Part shown: piece after piece, positions 13,301 to 24,505 of the stretch
Numbering within the stretch: position 1 is the first letter of the stretch
Layout: every line of letters begins with the position of its first letter
Source of the DNA: Corydoras sp. C115
Taxonomy: Eukaryota; Chordata; Actinopteri; Siluriformes; Callichthyidae
Assembly (NCBI GenBank): GCA_019802505.1
Contig: JAFMOC010000030.1
Span: 2,193,501-2,257,500, forward strand
DNA length: 64,000 bases
Direction: 5' to 3'
Program-made: the position numbers and the translations under genes
The notes under the pieces: generated by a model
What the model was told of the DNA's origin: nothing
Seen by the model: only the letters and a program-made list of their open reading frames with translations
Databases searched by the model: none

Positions 13301-15217
13301 ATGCCCATCCAGGGGAGAACGTTTCGTGCGCTGGGCAGATAAACCCAGGACAGAGCGCCAATCTATCGCTGGGCACACACTCACACAGACACACTCTATA
13401 TGGGGCAATTTGGAGAACTCAATTGACTTGATCCATGTTTTTGAACTGTGGGAGGAAACCGGAGAACCCGGAGGAAACCCACACGGACACGGGGAGAACA
13501 TGGAAACTCCACCCAGATGGGGATTTGAACCGGGAATCCCTAGTGCTGAGAGGCGAACATGCTAACCGCTAAACCAACAGCTCTAACTCTATTTCTAAGT
13601 AATTTAAATATATTTTGTAAACACAATTGTAAACAAATTTTGTGTTAGTAATGTTAGTAATGTTCCTGTTTTAACTGCTTTGATTTCCAGGTGGTTGGAA
13701 GCCATGGAACAAGCAGTTCACCCCATTACCCAGGTACATTCAAAATGTATATACACAATAAAACTGAAAATCATAGGCAAAGACTTTTAGGTTTGCACCA
13801 TGTACTGTATGGACAAAAGAATTGGAACCCTACACTTCACTCCTACAGATAATTTTAGAGCATCTCAATCCAAACGCTTTCTTTGCAGCTATAACAGCTT
13901 TTATTCTTCTGGAAAAGTGTGTGTCTATGGGAATTTGAGGGATTTTTTCTGAGGTTAGACACTGATGTTGAGACAGCCTGTCTCCATTCCACTTCATATC
14001 AAAGGTTTTTAATGCAATAAGGTCAGAGTATTACGTAGGTCAGTCGAGTTCTTTACTCCAAACTAACTTAGTCATGCATTTTGGACCTTGTTTTGTGCAC
14101 TGGGCTGACCCCAAACTGTCCCCAAAATGCAATTATACACCTGTGTGGCAAAGAGACCAGATAAAGCACCTGAATTTAATTCTGAACCAATTCCAGAGAT
14201 GTGTTCCAATAATGTTGTCCACATAGGATCCTGGTGACATAAATATGCCGACAGCTTGCTTACCTTGAGGTCAGTAATGGGTAACTTGTTGCAGAATCAT
14301 GTGTGGGTGGACGTGACACGACACAACTCCAACCTGCCTCCTCTAGCCGTTAAGAACCCAGAATGTCTTGGCCTGCTGAACCTTCTGGACAAAAACAAAG
14401 ATTCATGGGTGCAGCACTACTGCATACTGAAGGATGGATGCCTGTACTTCTATGCCAGCATTCGATCAACACATGCAGTTGGTATGTGCATTAGATTTAT
14501 GTTTAAAATAGAAAAATGTCTGAGCTCTGAACTCTGCTAAACCTGAAGTTTTGAATTTTAAGTTAAACTGTAAAAAACATACATACACTTATGTAACTTA
14601 AACTAGCCACATAAAAGAATCTATTCCCTACTTTGAATCTGTTCTTTGTCTTTTGATATACAAAGGCGGGATCTACTTGCATGGCTATACTGTGAGAGAG
14701 CAGACACTAGGATTCAAGAGGTCCACTATTGAACTTAAACCTCCATCAGAAGAATTTAAGGTTTTCTATTTATGTGCTGAAAATGTCAATGAGAACAAAA
14801 GGTAAGTTTGTTATTTGTAAAATCATTTGAGTCACTGAACATTATTAAACTTTAGTTCTGCTCATATTAATCATTATGAATTTAATGAAATGATTTACAG
14901 TTGATCCAAAGAAATTAAAAAGCAAAACCTACCATGCATTTTTTTGTTGTCTTCTATTCATAATATAGAATATAATAACGAATATGAATTTAATTCTCGT
15001 GGATTCTTTACATGCAATTAGCTATTATCTGTCTCTGTAATTGTAAATATATTTATAAATTATAGAGTTTAATTTTTAAGCTAATTTGTTTAAGATGTTT
15101 CTGTGCCATGTTCACAGGTGGATTGGAGCAATAAAGGCATCCATTGGAAAATGGTTGCCCTTTCATCAAGCACTTCAAGATTATATGAGTCGTCCACCTG
15201 AAGAGACCAAAATGTAA
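7356..15217 (+). CDS. pdzph1: PDZ and pleckstrin homology domain protein (PDZPH1)
   Basis: Twelve coding exons: 7356-7413, 8446-10506, 10702-10869, 11017-11187, 11415-11516, 11603-11713, 12016-12194, 12957-13114, 13691-13733, 14295-14481, 14666-14801, 15118-15217. They total 3474 nt, giving 1157 aa. The first exon encodes a basic MSKKRRRSSRRR start. Its single leftover C joins AG of exon 2 to make Gln, which fixes the start. Residues up to about 820 are polar and Ser-rich with a Cys cluster (CCKSCCKDHICRFC), probably disordered. A PDZ domain follows (about 822-905) with carboxylate-loop motif YPWGF and a GLKVGDYVLAVNG strand. Two PH domains (about 914-1015 and 1041-1150) end with the typical C-terminal helix Trp (RRWLEAMEQ, KRWIGAIK). 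PDZ domains bind C-terminal tails and PH domains phosphoinositides or proteins, so a membrane-proximal scaffold is likely. The intron after 11187 starts with GC. A SINE, a MITE and another SINE interrupt introns. Domain order matches PDZPH1; no better alternative is known to me. Confidence 0.88.
8010..8291 (-). repeat. SINE-A copy 3, diverged
   Basis: Inverted copy in pdzph1 intron 1, ending about 150 bp before exon 2. The simple-repeat tail has been lost and several internal deletions are visible, so it is an older insertion. Confidence 0.75.
12226..12256 (+). repeat. (CACCCC)n microsatellite
   Basis: About five CACCCC units lie in the pdzph1 intron 32 bp after exon 7. The reverse frame reads as polyglycine and is not a gene. 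Confidence 0.85.
13253..13577 (-). repeat. SINE-A copy 4
   Basis: Inverted, near full-length copy in the pdzph1 intron before the 43-nt exon 9. The flanking direct repeat is imperfect (AGCTCCAACTCT / AGCTCTAACTCT). Confidence 0.88.
13808..14225. mobile_element. Non-autonomous DNA transposon (MITE) with TA target duplication
   Basis: A block of about 418 bp in the pdzph1 intron is bounded by imperfect inverted ends. The left end reads TATGGACAAAAGAATTGGAAC and the reverse complement of the right end reads TATGTGGACAACATTATTGG. Both termini coincide with TA, as expected for Tc1/mariner-type insertion. No transposase frame is present. The interior matches, from memory, a repeat seen in many fish introns (for example TTTGGACCTTG followed by TTGTGCACTG). 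Confidence 0.65.
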
Positions 15218-15248
15218 GCAGTGGGCAGCTCCCCAGTTCTAATCTTAC

Positions 15249-15254
15249 AATAAA
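15249..15254 (+). terminator. pdzph1: pdzph1 proximal poly(A) signal
   Basis: AATAAA lies 31 nt after the stop codon. It would give a very short 3' UTR. A second AATAAA at 16826 is the distal alternative. Confidence 0.45.
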
Positions 15255-16825
15255 AATTTGTGCAAAATAAACAAAATTTAGAATAATGTAGGTTTGGAAG
15301 AAACATGTTTGGATCAGGACATAAATGTCAAAATATGCAGTTAAAATATAATAATTATTATTACTATAATAATATAAAAAAACAAGTACTCACAAAAAAA
15401 TTTTCTATGTGGCCACAAATATGAGGACATCTCTGTGCATATGGATGACAATGTTTCTTGCTATCAACAGCTTGGGCGAGGCAATTTATGTGCCACCGTG
15501 CCCAAGACTATGTCCATAAACATATATCTTGAGTCTGGCATAGAAGAATTACATATTTGTTTACAGATGTACTTTTGCCATTCAACCCATGAAGCAAGCT
15601 AAAGGCTGTTTTTTTTTTTTGATGCTGTAGACGGACAGTGCATCTTGTAATAACTATATGTAAAATTTTGCAAAATACCAGGAACATGCCTATTACATGA
15701 GTAGAACATGCTTACTAGAATTTAATTAGAGAATACTGAAATGTACCAATATGTTTTGCAATACATTGTAAAGTCATATAAACAATGATTTGATTATATT
15801 GTATCAAGGATGAATTGTTTTTGGACTAAAGGGTTAATAATTATAAGAATTCATCAGGAAATAATAATGATAAATTTTACCACATCACATGAAAAATCAA
15901 TAGTTCTTTTTATATATTGCTTTGAACGTGATCATGTGAATTTTAAGGGTCTGATAACAATTGTATCTGGTAAAAATTGAAAGTAACATTTTTGTTCACA
16001 TGTTTGTAAATAAAAATCTACATTATGTAAATGTAAATCCATTTATGTTACAATATATCAGCTCCATTAGCTATTTAAAACACTACAATGACTGAGATTT
16101 AAAATTTTGTCCTGTGGACATGACCAGAGGTAAAATAAATTTTAAACAGTCTTTCCTGCCTGAGATGCAAACAGATTTAATGTTTAAAAGTTGTCTGGTT
16201 ATCTATAAAAATAAAATTTTAAAATTATGATCCAAACTTGAAAATTGAAGGTAAGTGAAGGTATTGAACACATAGTTTCTTTTGCTTACATGACATCAAA
16301 GCGAAATTCAGTAAAATTGAAGGTAAATTCAGTGACAAAAAATTTTATAAAATGAAAAAAAGATACAGTTAGTTTGGGTTAGAGTTTTTTTTTATGAAGT
16401 TCTATTGTATTGCTTGCTTTTCTATGGGATCTGTTTATTTTATAAATGTTGTTAGACTTTAAAACACAAAATAGTACAGTATGAAAGTAATCTACTGTAG
16501 GTCAATATGTGCAAAGGTTGATCAGTTATGAAGAATTATGTTAAGGCATACACAAAGTGTTTGTATTCTCTTCTGTATCTAATTAAACAGCAGAGGTTTT
16601 ATTGTACAGTCACCTGATTTGTGGTTCATACTGCGTTCACTGTTGGTTATCGATGTGATTTTAAAGGCCTAAATGCTTATATCACCTTTTTTTTTTATTC
16701 TGAACTTTTACACTTTAATTATTAATTATGTAATGAGTGATTTAAACATTTTCTGATGCAGTTACGTTGGAGCTAAATGAATATAAATGCTCTGTAAACT
16801 TTGACGTATACATAACTCCTTGAGC
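15255..16825 (+). other. pdzph1 3' flank or long 3' UTR
   Basis: AT-rich sequence without exons between the proximal and distal poly(A) signals. Open frames are short. If the distal signal is used, this is a 1.6-kb 3' UTR. Confidence 0.35.
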
Positions 16826-16831
16826 AATAAA
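16826..16831 (+). terminator. pdzph1: pdzph1 distal poly(A) signal
   Basis: AATAAA in GAGCAATAAAG. It lies only about 20 bp from an AATAAA on the opposite strand (16858-16853), which would suit the convergent lysozyme gene. Confidence 0.35.
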
Positions 16832-16852
16832 GATTCACAAACATACAATGCT

Positions 16853-16858
16853 TTTATT
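16853..16858 (-). terminator. Candidate lysozyme poly(A) signal
   Basis: AATAAA on the minus strand, about 200 nt past the lysozyme stop codon. It is the nearest such signal that I see downstream of the gene. Confidence 0.35.
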
Positions 16859-17058
16859 TTTTGTATTTTTGAGATTTTGTTAATGCAAGAATGTTAAAAA
16901 ATGTAATAGCATCATTAATTTGAGGATTAGTTATGATATCAGCATGTTATTACAAATTTAAGTGAAATATAAGAACTATACTGCAGTTCATTTCCAAAAA
17001 GCATTAATCACATTACTGATTAGAGAAAACATTGAAACGTCCTGTTCTTATTAATTAG

Positions 17059-18319
17059 TTAAACTCCACAGCCGGAGATGTATGAGCTTACATCACGTCC
17101 CTTGCAGCCTCTTCGCCATCCCACCCTGTCAAAAAAAATAATTAAATTAAAGAAACATACAAAAAAGTATTTTTTAAAACAATTCCTTCATGAAAATAGA
17201 TGTGCACTGTTACCATGCAGACATGCCCTGCTTCCCTGCTATGAGCTTGGCACACTGAACAGCCTTGGCAATGTTATCTGAGACGAGATCTGAAAAATCA
17301 AAAATTACAACAATAAACCTGTGTGGTTCGTAAAAGGCACAATCATTTAACTAACAATTAATACGCAGCTATTTCATATCTTACAGTGATCGTGAGTGAA
17401 ATGTATTTCTTACCATTACAGGACATTTTACAGTAGTTTGAACTACGGAATACTCCATTACTACACCAGTAACGGTTGTTGATCTGGAAAATGCCATAGT
17501 CTGTTGATCCATCTGAGTTCTTGTTGGTGATCCAGGTCCTGTAGTCAGACTCATATTTGACCAAGCAAACCCCTACATCACAAAATGGATTCATAAGAAT
17601 TGTGACTAAAAGGAACATTATACCATCCATCCTTTATCTTCCGCTTTATCCTATATTAAGGTCGCGGGGGGGGGGGTTCCCCATGCCCATCCAGGGGAGA
17701 ACGTTTCGGGCGCTGGGCAGATACACCCAGGACAGGACACCAATCTATCACACTCACTCACACAGACACACACACATACACACTCTATATGGGGCAATTT
17801 GGAGAACTCAATTGACTTGATCCATGTTTTTGGACTGTGGGAGGAAACCGGAGAAACCGGAGAACCCGGAGGAAACCCACGCGGACACGGAGAGAACATG
17901 GAAACTCCACCAGTATTGGGATTCGAACCAGGAATCCTTAGTGCTGAGAGGAGAACATTATACCAAAACTATAAAATAATTATATAAAATTATCATATTA
18001 TACCAAAATCACTCATACAGGTAATATAATCACACAATAATCACAGTATGAAATGACCTTCAGTATAAACAGTACTAATAGTGCTGTTTTAAATAAATTA
18101 TTGACTAGTCACCCATCACTAATTATTTCATACAGAATAAGTTATATTATTTTTAACTAGAAGTCTCAAAATATTTGGCACAGGTTACTCACAGTTAGCC
18201 AAACTCCGATCACCAGACCCAGCTATGCCATATGCTTTTAGGGTTCTTGCCAGCTCACATCGAGAAAACTGCTTGGCACTTGTGACTGCCAGGAGTAACA
18301 TGAACACCAAAGTCTTCAT
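17059..18319 (-). CDS. lyz: C-type (chicken-type) lysozyme
   Basis: Four exons: 18319-18193, 17572-17414, 17289-17214 and 17125-17059, giving 142 aa. Each junction has GT-AG and restores the frame. The start begins MKTLVFMLLLAVTSA, a signal peptide probably cut before KQFSRCEL. The enzyme hydrolyses the MurNAc-GlcNAc beta-1,4 bond of bacterial peptidoglycan and is secreted. The catalytic Glu is in VKYES and the catalytic Asp in GSTDYGIFQIN, matching Glu35 and Asp52 of the hen enzyme. All eight family cysteines are present and the C-terminus is SGCGV. Four exons with a split Trp at the last junction is the usual lysozyme C structure. No Ca-binding lactalbumin-type loop is evident. A SINE sits in intron 1. 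The gene converges on pdzph1. There is nothing to suggest a pseudogene. Confidence 0.95.
17621..17961 (-). repeat. SINE-A copy 5 in lysozyme intron 1
   Basis: The copy lies in the same orientation as it would be read on the minus strand, that is, sense to the lysozyme gene. It starts about 50 bp upstream of exon 2, near the branch-point region. Confidence 0.88.
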
Positions 18320-18384
18320 CGTGCTGCAGTTCAGTAAACTTTCCCCTTCAGATCAGCGTGTGTTCTGTGCTTCCGCCTTGCACG

Positions 18385-18399
18385 GCTTTATTAAATAGT
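18385..18399 (-). promoter_or_regulatory. lyz: Lysozyme TATA-like box
   Basis: The minus strand reads CTATTTAATAAAGCC about 70 bp upstream of the lysozyme ATG. This leaves room for a 5' UTR of about 40 nt. Confidence 0.5.
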
Positions 18400-19059
18400 A
18401 GTCAGATGAGGAACTGCTTTGATTGCCAACCTTTTATAACTGATATCCTGTTTACATAGAACTTAATTCATCGAAATAATATGTTAAGAATACATATTTA
18501 CTTGCCTTTGTACTTTGATTTTGGCACAAATTCTGTTAAAAGATAAGAATTTAAATAAACAGTAAGAAGTGGGAATCAAATACAGTAAGTAAGTCACATG
18601 GTGTTTGTGTGGTTTCAAGTTCTGTTTTTTTATTCCCGTGATTTTTGTATTACAAATAATATCTGAGCTATATATTTGAGTCTCACGTATTTAAAACAGT
18701 TCCTTTACCTATTATTTTTTAAATTCCTCTATTTGTTGCAGGTTATGAATGTGGGAGTTTTCAAATGGTAATAAGTTGGGGAACTGATGAAACCATGCTG
18801 TAATGAATTAAACATGCTATACTGTGCTTTTTACAGTAGAATATACAGAACACTATGGATTCTGCACACAGTGTGATGTGTGATTATGATTTCATGCTAC
18901 AGTATATTTTCCAAATATCTTTTCTATATAAATGACAATTTTATCATTAAAGATGCAAGTTGCTGTAATGTGCATGTCTTGGTGGGAAAAGTGAGCTTTA
19001 CCAAACTCAACTGCATGAGAGATTACCACAAAAGACAAATATTACTTTATAAGATTGAT
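18400..19059. other. Lysozyme upstream spacer
   Basis: AT-rich, with no gene seen. It probably contains the regulatory region of the lysozyme gene, but I cannot assign individual sites. Confidence 0.35.
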
Positions 19060-19417
19060 ATTCATTCATTCATTCATTCATTATCTCCCGCTTTATCCTC
19101 TATTAGGGTCGCGGTGGGGTTCCCCATGCCCATCCAGGGGAGAACGTCTCGGGCACTGGGCAGATACACCCAGGACAGGGCTCCAACCTATCGCTGGGCA
19201 CACACACACTCACACAGACACACTCTATATGGGGCAATTTGGAGAACTCAATTGACCTTGATCCATGTTTTTGGACTGTGGGAGGAAACCGGAGAACTCG
19301 GAAGAAACCCATGCAGACACGGGGAGAACATGGAAACTCCACCCAGATGGGGATTCGAACCGGGAATCCCTAGTGCTGAGAGGAGAACATGCTAACCACT
19401 AAGCCACCACGCCGCCT
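19060..19417 (-). repeat. SINE-A copy 6, full length
   Basis: Intact inverted copy flanked by AAGATTGATAT on both sides (target-site duplication of about 11 bp). Confidence 0.9.
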
Positions 19418-20948
19418 AAGATTGATATAATTATATAAAATAATCATAATCCATGCACTATAAATATATATTAGGCTATGTGCACAAATAAACAATTTTT
19501 TTTAAACATTGTTTTTAAACGGTATTGTTTAAAAGTGACCCTACAATAAAACCATACCTCAGATGGCACGTCACTTCTAATGTGCACTAGTATATGTGTT
19601 CCTGCATTACATGAAAATAAATAAAAGTAACAAAAAACAATAAAAAGGGGGGGGGGCATCTACCGACTAAATCATCAAGCAGCTGCACAAACTAATATAA
19701 AAACTAGACCCTATCCTCCCTAGTTGCAATAGTCCTACACTGAACCCCACCTTCTCGAAATGTAGCCGAGCCACTATCTCTATCCTATAAGCAGCAGAGA
19801 CGGCATGCAATCAGTCCCAGCTGTGAGGACCAGCAATGTCTATAAAAAATCTCAAGCAAAAAAAATGTTAAAAACGTAATGGATTTGAATGGAATGTAAG
19901 CCGCTCAAAGCCGGAGTCGGACCCTTGTGCTATGTCTATGTGGGGCGACTAACAGAAAACACAGACACACCATGCCGTATATTTGCAATGAAAATATCAT
20001 GAAAAAATAAATGTGGTTGCAAAAAAATTGATGTTTAAAAAAATCTTTTACAGATATTTACATCTAGAGGTATTTGATTATCTCCTTGTATTTAATGTGT
20101 GGGAATAAAACAGAATCAGCAAAGGAACATCCTATGCAGACATGAAGAGAACATGCAAATTTCAAACAGAAACAGCCTTAATTGCATGCTTGCCAATCAA
20201 ACCCAGGACCCTTTGCAGAGAAATTCACAATGCAACTCACTACATTAATGAAACCTCAGGTAATCGGGATTTACTTTATTCTTACAACCAACCCATTCCA
20301 CCACCTCAAGCTTCTTATACATTACATTGCTCTATATGTATTAATGTGTTGTTTCTCTGTCTGCATGCATTGTGAACTGACCCTGCCCTTTTAAATGGCT
20401 CCTGTTACCCTTTTAAATGGCTTACAAAATGAATCCATTATACATCATTTCATAATTTACTGAAGACTTATAATCTATGTACAAATATCTATATCCAAGC
20501 AAACAAAATAAGTATAAATTTCTGCTTTCACTTTAAAATGTTCACTCCAATGTTTCACAACTCTAAGTTTGCGCTTGTGACGCATGCTGTGAGGTTCTGC
20601 AAGATTGGAATTATATCATTTAACGTATGCAGATCACACGTTCTCTTTAATCAATACTCAAAAACACTTCAAAGCTTCAGGCTGTTAATCTTTCATCAGG
20701 TTTTGATATGCAAGTTTGCAAACCAGTCTATAAATCAATATAACATCCTGTTGGCTCACATGAACTGTTTCCACAGCCTGATAAAATGAACACCTTAAAG
20801 TCTTTCATCCCCATAAATCCAAAACCCCCCCAAAAAAAAAAAAAAAAGAATTTAAAGGTAAATATCACAGAAATGAACTGCACTGTTGTCTTTATTGCTA
20901 AGTAGAGGATCTTGAACAGTGGTTATTGTTTAGTAATTTCTAACTAGT
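19418..20948. other. Spacer with an old SINE fragment
   Basis: No supported gene. A degraded antisense SINE-like piece lies at about 20125-20245 (it includes AGAGAACATGCAAATTTC and AACCCAGGACC). The remainder is AT-rich. Confidence 0.4.
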
Positions 20949-21288
20949 GGGCGGCACGGTGGCTTAGTGGTTAGCACGTTCTCCTCTCAGCGCTTGGGAT
21001 TCCCGGTTCGAATCCCCATCTGGGTGGAGTTTCCATGTTCTCCCCGTGTCTGCGTGGGTTTCCTCCGGGTTCTCCGGTTTCCTCCCACAGTCCAAAAACA
21101 TGGATCAAGTTAATTGAATTCTCAAAATTGCCCCATATAGAGTGTGTCTGTGTGAGTGAGTGTGTGCCCAGCGATGGATTGGCGCCCTGTCCTGGGTGTA
21201 TCTGCCCAGCTCCCAAGATGTTCTCCCCTGGATGGGCAAGGGGAACCCACCACGACCCTAATAGAGGATAAAGCGGGAGATAATGAAC
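20949..21288 (+). repeat. SINE-A copy 7, full length
   Basis: Intact. The target-site duplication AATTTCTAACTA is visible on both sides. Confidence 0.9.
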
Positions 21289-21324
21289 GAATTTCTAACT
21301 ACTTTTGCAAGACAGCACTATTAC

Positions 21325-21480
21325 TGTCACAGTCACAGGCTTGTGGTTAAGGACCCAGCCTTGTGACCTGAAGGTCCCTGGTTTGATTCCAGGTCCCACC
21401 ACTACTGTCTAAAGTGCCCTCAGGCAAGACATCTTACCACTTGCTTCTTCAGGGTTCGGGCTAAGGAATCTGTAGCTGCA
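21325..21480 (+). repeat. Diverged tRNA-headed SINE fragment
   Basis: Contains a B-box-like GGTTTGATTCC within CCTGGTTTGATTCCAGGTCC, followed by GCCCTCAGGCAAGACATCTTA. This resembles the body of the second SINE family at 56342. The 3' tail is missing. Confidence 0.5.
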
Positions 21481-22123
21481 GTTGTTTTGAAATAATGCAC
21501 TATTATAAATAAATAACCTCAAAATAAATAACAAATAATTCAACCTCAAACTTATTACATTTACAGTTTTATTAATCACCACGATTATTAATTTTACCAC
21601 GCTAAATATGTTCTGTTGTTCTAAGAATGAGCTTGTCATGCCATCTAGTGGTGCAAACAGGTAAGACACGTTATTTACCACCCTCAATATGGCATATTAA
21701 ACATTATGTGTTATCGTGTGTGTGTGTGTGTGTGTTATTCATTTAGTTATATCTGACTATTGGATAGTTGTCCATTGTATGGCAGTTTACAATTATTCTA
21801 ATTATAGAGTCTTATGGTGAAGATTTTTATGAGGTAGGTCACCAAGTCTTATATCAAACATAGTTTAAAAAAATTTACCAATCAGGGGGTAATTAATATC
21901 TGTAATTAACCTTGTCTTAATCAGCTTGTCTTTGGAAAGTGGGATGAAACCAGAATCTGGGATAAAAAACAAAAAAAAACAGAAAGGATCCACACTAGTG
22001 CAGCATGTCCTTTCTGTACCTGCTGCCAATGAGTATATATATTATTATATTTTCCAAAATTTTGTAAATGTTACCTTATTATACTTATTTGCACTATTGC
22101 TACAACTTCAAAATAAGAAACAG

Positions 22124-22279
22124 AAATTTGAGTGTAGTGTTTTTAATGATGACGAGTTACACTTAAGACAGATGAAAGCTTTGCAGGGCACAAACACACC
22201 GAGCAGAATAAAGAGAACTAAAAAGCAATCTGCTAATAGACCACAGATCACTGATTTTAAAACAAAAAGCAAGAAATAA
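22124..22279 (+). CDS. Orphan exon-like ORF, basic C-terminal segment
   Basis: An AG acceptor (GAAACAG|AAATTTG) opens a 51-codon frame ending in TAA. The product starts KFECSVFNDDELHLRQMKAL and ends with a Lys/Arg-rich stretch containing RPQITDFKTKSKK, which looks like a nuclear or PCNA-binding-type tail. The frame is open back to 21926, but that part looks non-coding. No upstream exons were found on this strand and I do not recognise the family. It may be a leftover exon of a lost or retroposed gene, or chance. Confidence 0.25.
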   Translation, partial: KFECSVFNDDELHLRQMKALQGTNTPSRIKRTKKQSANRPQITDFKTKSKK

Positions 22280-24505
22280 AGAAAAAAGGCCCATAATATC
22301 CTAAATCCATAGTGTTACACAAGAGAAAAGACTGACAGGCAGCACGTTGTATGCTGCTTTAAAAGAGCTCAAGGCACTGGGACCTATAATGGCTCATCAT
22401 GTCCGTCATCACGTCTCACACACATGCAAGAGAGCTGTGAATGAAGGTTAGCTTGATTTAGTGCCTCACCAGGTCTTTGAAGCAGAGCGGTTCAGCTGGA
22501 GAACGTTCTGGACTGTCCAACACGATTGTTTCCAGTAGATTTCCATTGAGGCAACATCACATGGAAAAAAAACATAAAGACTGCAGACTATTTCTCATCA
22601 GAATCTCTCAGTATCTGTTATTAATAGCATACAGGATTTATGGGAAAACTTAAGAAGAGCAAAGAAGTCTACAGGGATAGTCCGGCTCAGTCCTGAGTCA
22701 CGTTAATAAATTCCTACTTCCTAGGTATCACATACTGTATATAATACATAGCAGAGCTAAAGTTAACGGCAGTCTTCATCCCTTACATTCATTACACAGT
22801 TAAATAAAACCATCATCAACAAAAACACAAGCACTAACGCATAACAGTATTTCAGCCTTAATAATACAGCCAATATGTAAACACATTATTCAAAAGAATA
22901 TCGATCGGGACAGAGAAAAACATGACCACTTGCTGATATCTAGGAATCTAAGGTGCTCAGGATATTCATACACAGACAACAGTGCATGTCCATTCAAGCT
23001 GCTAAACATCAAACAATGTACGTTTAGTACATTTAGGGATGTCACAACCCCATTTTGTACAAGATCAATATTAAAAACAAAATACTTGGTCACTACAGAC
23101 ACAGCTCTGAAATCTGCTTTGTAACTGTGGCATGAGTTTCTATTGAACATTGATTGTGTTAGAGCAAATCGAAACACACTTGACCTACACCAGATCGGGA
23201 CATCCCTAATTGCACTGAATTCAACAGTGTGATAACGACCATCCAGCTTGTCTGTTATGGACAAGCGGCACAGCATGAGGAGAAGCATCCAGTATAATTC
23301 TCCAATAGAAAAAAAAAACAAAGAGAAGAAGATTCAGTTCAGTGTGTTTCACTCAAACAAGTAGATTTAAGGAGAGTTATGAAATCTGCAGACACACAGT
23401 ACACTGCATTACGCAGTCGTACCAAAAAACAGAAAGAAATCAAAAGATGTCGCAAGTCAACAGATGAGACTCACGCCGTTCACTTTTGCAGAATTCAAAA
23501 AGCACTCACAATAATCAGGTTTAATACGCAATATGCAATCTGACCAGCACGACTAATATCAATGATTGATAAACATCTATAACTGTGTAGATTATTGGGC
23601 AAAAACTTTCCTCATGATTGTCAGGTGGTGTTGCACCAAAATCTCATCAAGTTTTTTGACGTGATCGTTAGCAATCAAGTTTTTCCCAGGACAGTCAAAG
23701 ATCGTCCTTTGGTTTGTTTTAGTAGCAAGGTGGTATTGTATAATGAAGAAAAACTGAAATGGTAATTCTACACCGCCCATGTTCAGGCTGCACTTTACAA
23801 AGTGAGCAACCTGTCTGAAAACTAGTGTCCTGTCCTGTTTGTGTATGGAGCACAAATTAGAAATGGGGTTTTGATAGGGTGTGTGTATGAGGCGCTAATC
23901 TTAGATTATAAGCCTCTCCTACGAACAATCTTACAGCACGGTCTTAAATAAGCACATTGTATAACAGTCAGTGTTTAACGTAATGATTCTTGTCCTAGCG
24001 GCGAACGGGAGAGGAGGCGAGTTCACTTAATGACACTCCTAACAGTGTTGCACTGCAAATGCTAAAATTAAGGGTGAGCGATATCTATATCAAAGGGGCA
24101 AACATGAAATGTTAACAGTATAGTGCAGATTAAATTAACCATTTTCACACAAAGGTATAAGACCTTAGTTCAGAAGTACATATACTCACTCACACACACA
24201 CTAGTAGTAGTAGTAGTAGTAGCAACTTTTAGGCTTATAGTTTATTGCTAATCCTGGACAACTTCACTCCCATTGCAATCACACACATCTTCACTTTGCT
24301 CACAGGATAAAGTTACTTGGGGCTCATGGGGCCTTGGTGAACCTTCTGGGTAACAAACAGTTCTTAAAATAACAAGATTAGTGGCCTAAAGGTGCATTTA
24401 CTACAGAGGAACTGCCTATGAACTGACTAAAGGCCCCAAAACAGCAGGCATATCCCTACGAGCAGAGAGCCTGGCTGTGGGTGCACGTGCCCTGATTTCA
24501 TCAGC
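22280..24505 (-). other. macir 3' flank or 3' UTR
   Basis: No supported coding region. Open frames at 22890-23321 and 23592-23855 on the minus strand lack any family signal. A minus-strand AATAAA lies at 24246-24241, about 260 nt past the macir stop. The sequence is less AT-rich and repeat-free compared with its surroundings, which would fit a long 3' UTR. Confidence 0.4.
24203..24223 (+). repeat. (TAG)7 microsatellite
   Basis: Seven TAG units in the presumed macir 3' UTR. Confidence 0.85.

Noticed and set aside
22890..23321. 143-aa minus-strand frame between the lysozyme and macir genes
   Set aside because: No family resemblance, Cys/Phe-rich chance composition and no splice context. It probably lies in the macir 3' UTR.
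24180..24225. CRISPR-like or satellite periodicity at short tandem repeats
   Set aside because: Simple trinucleotide repeat. No spacer-repeat structure was found anywhere in the window.
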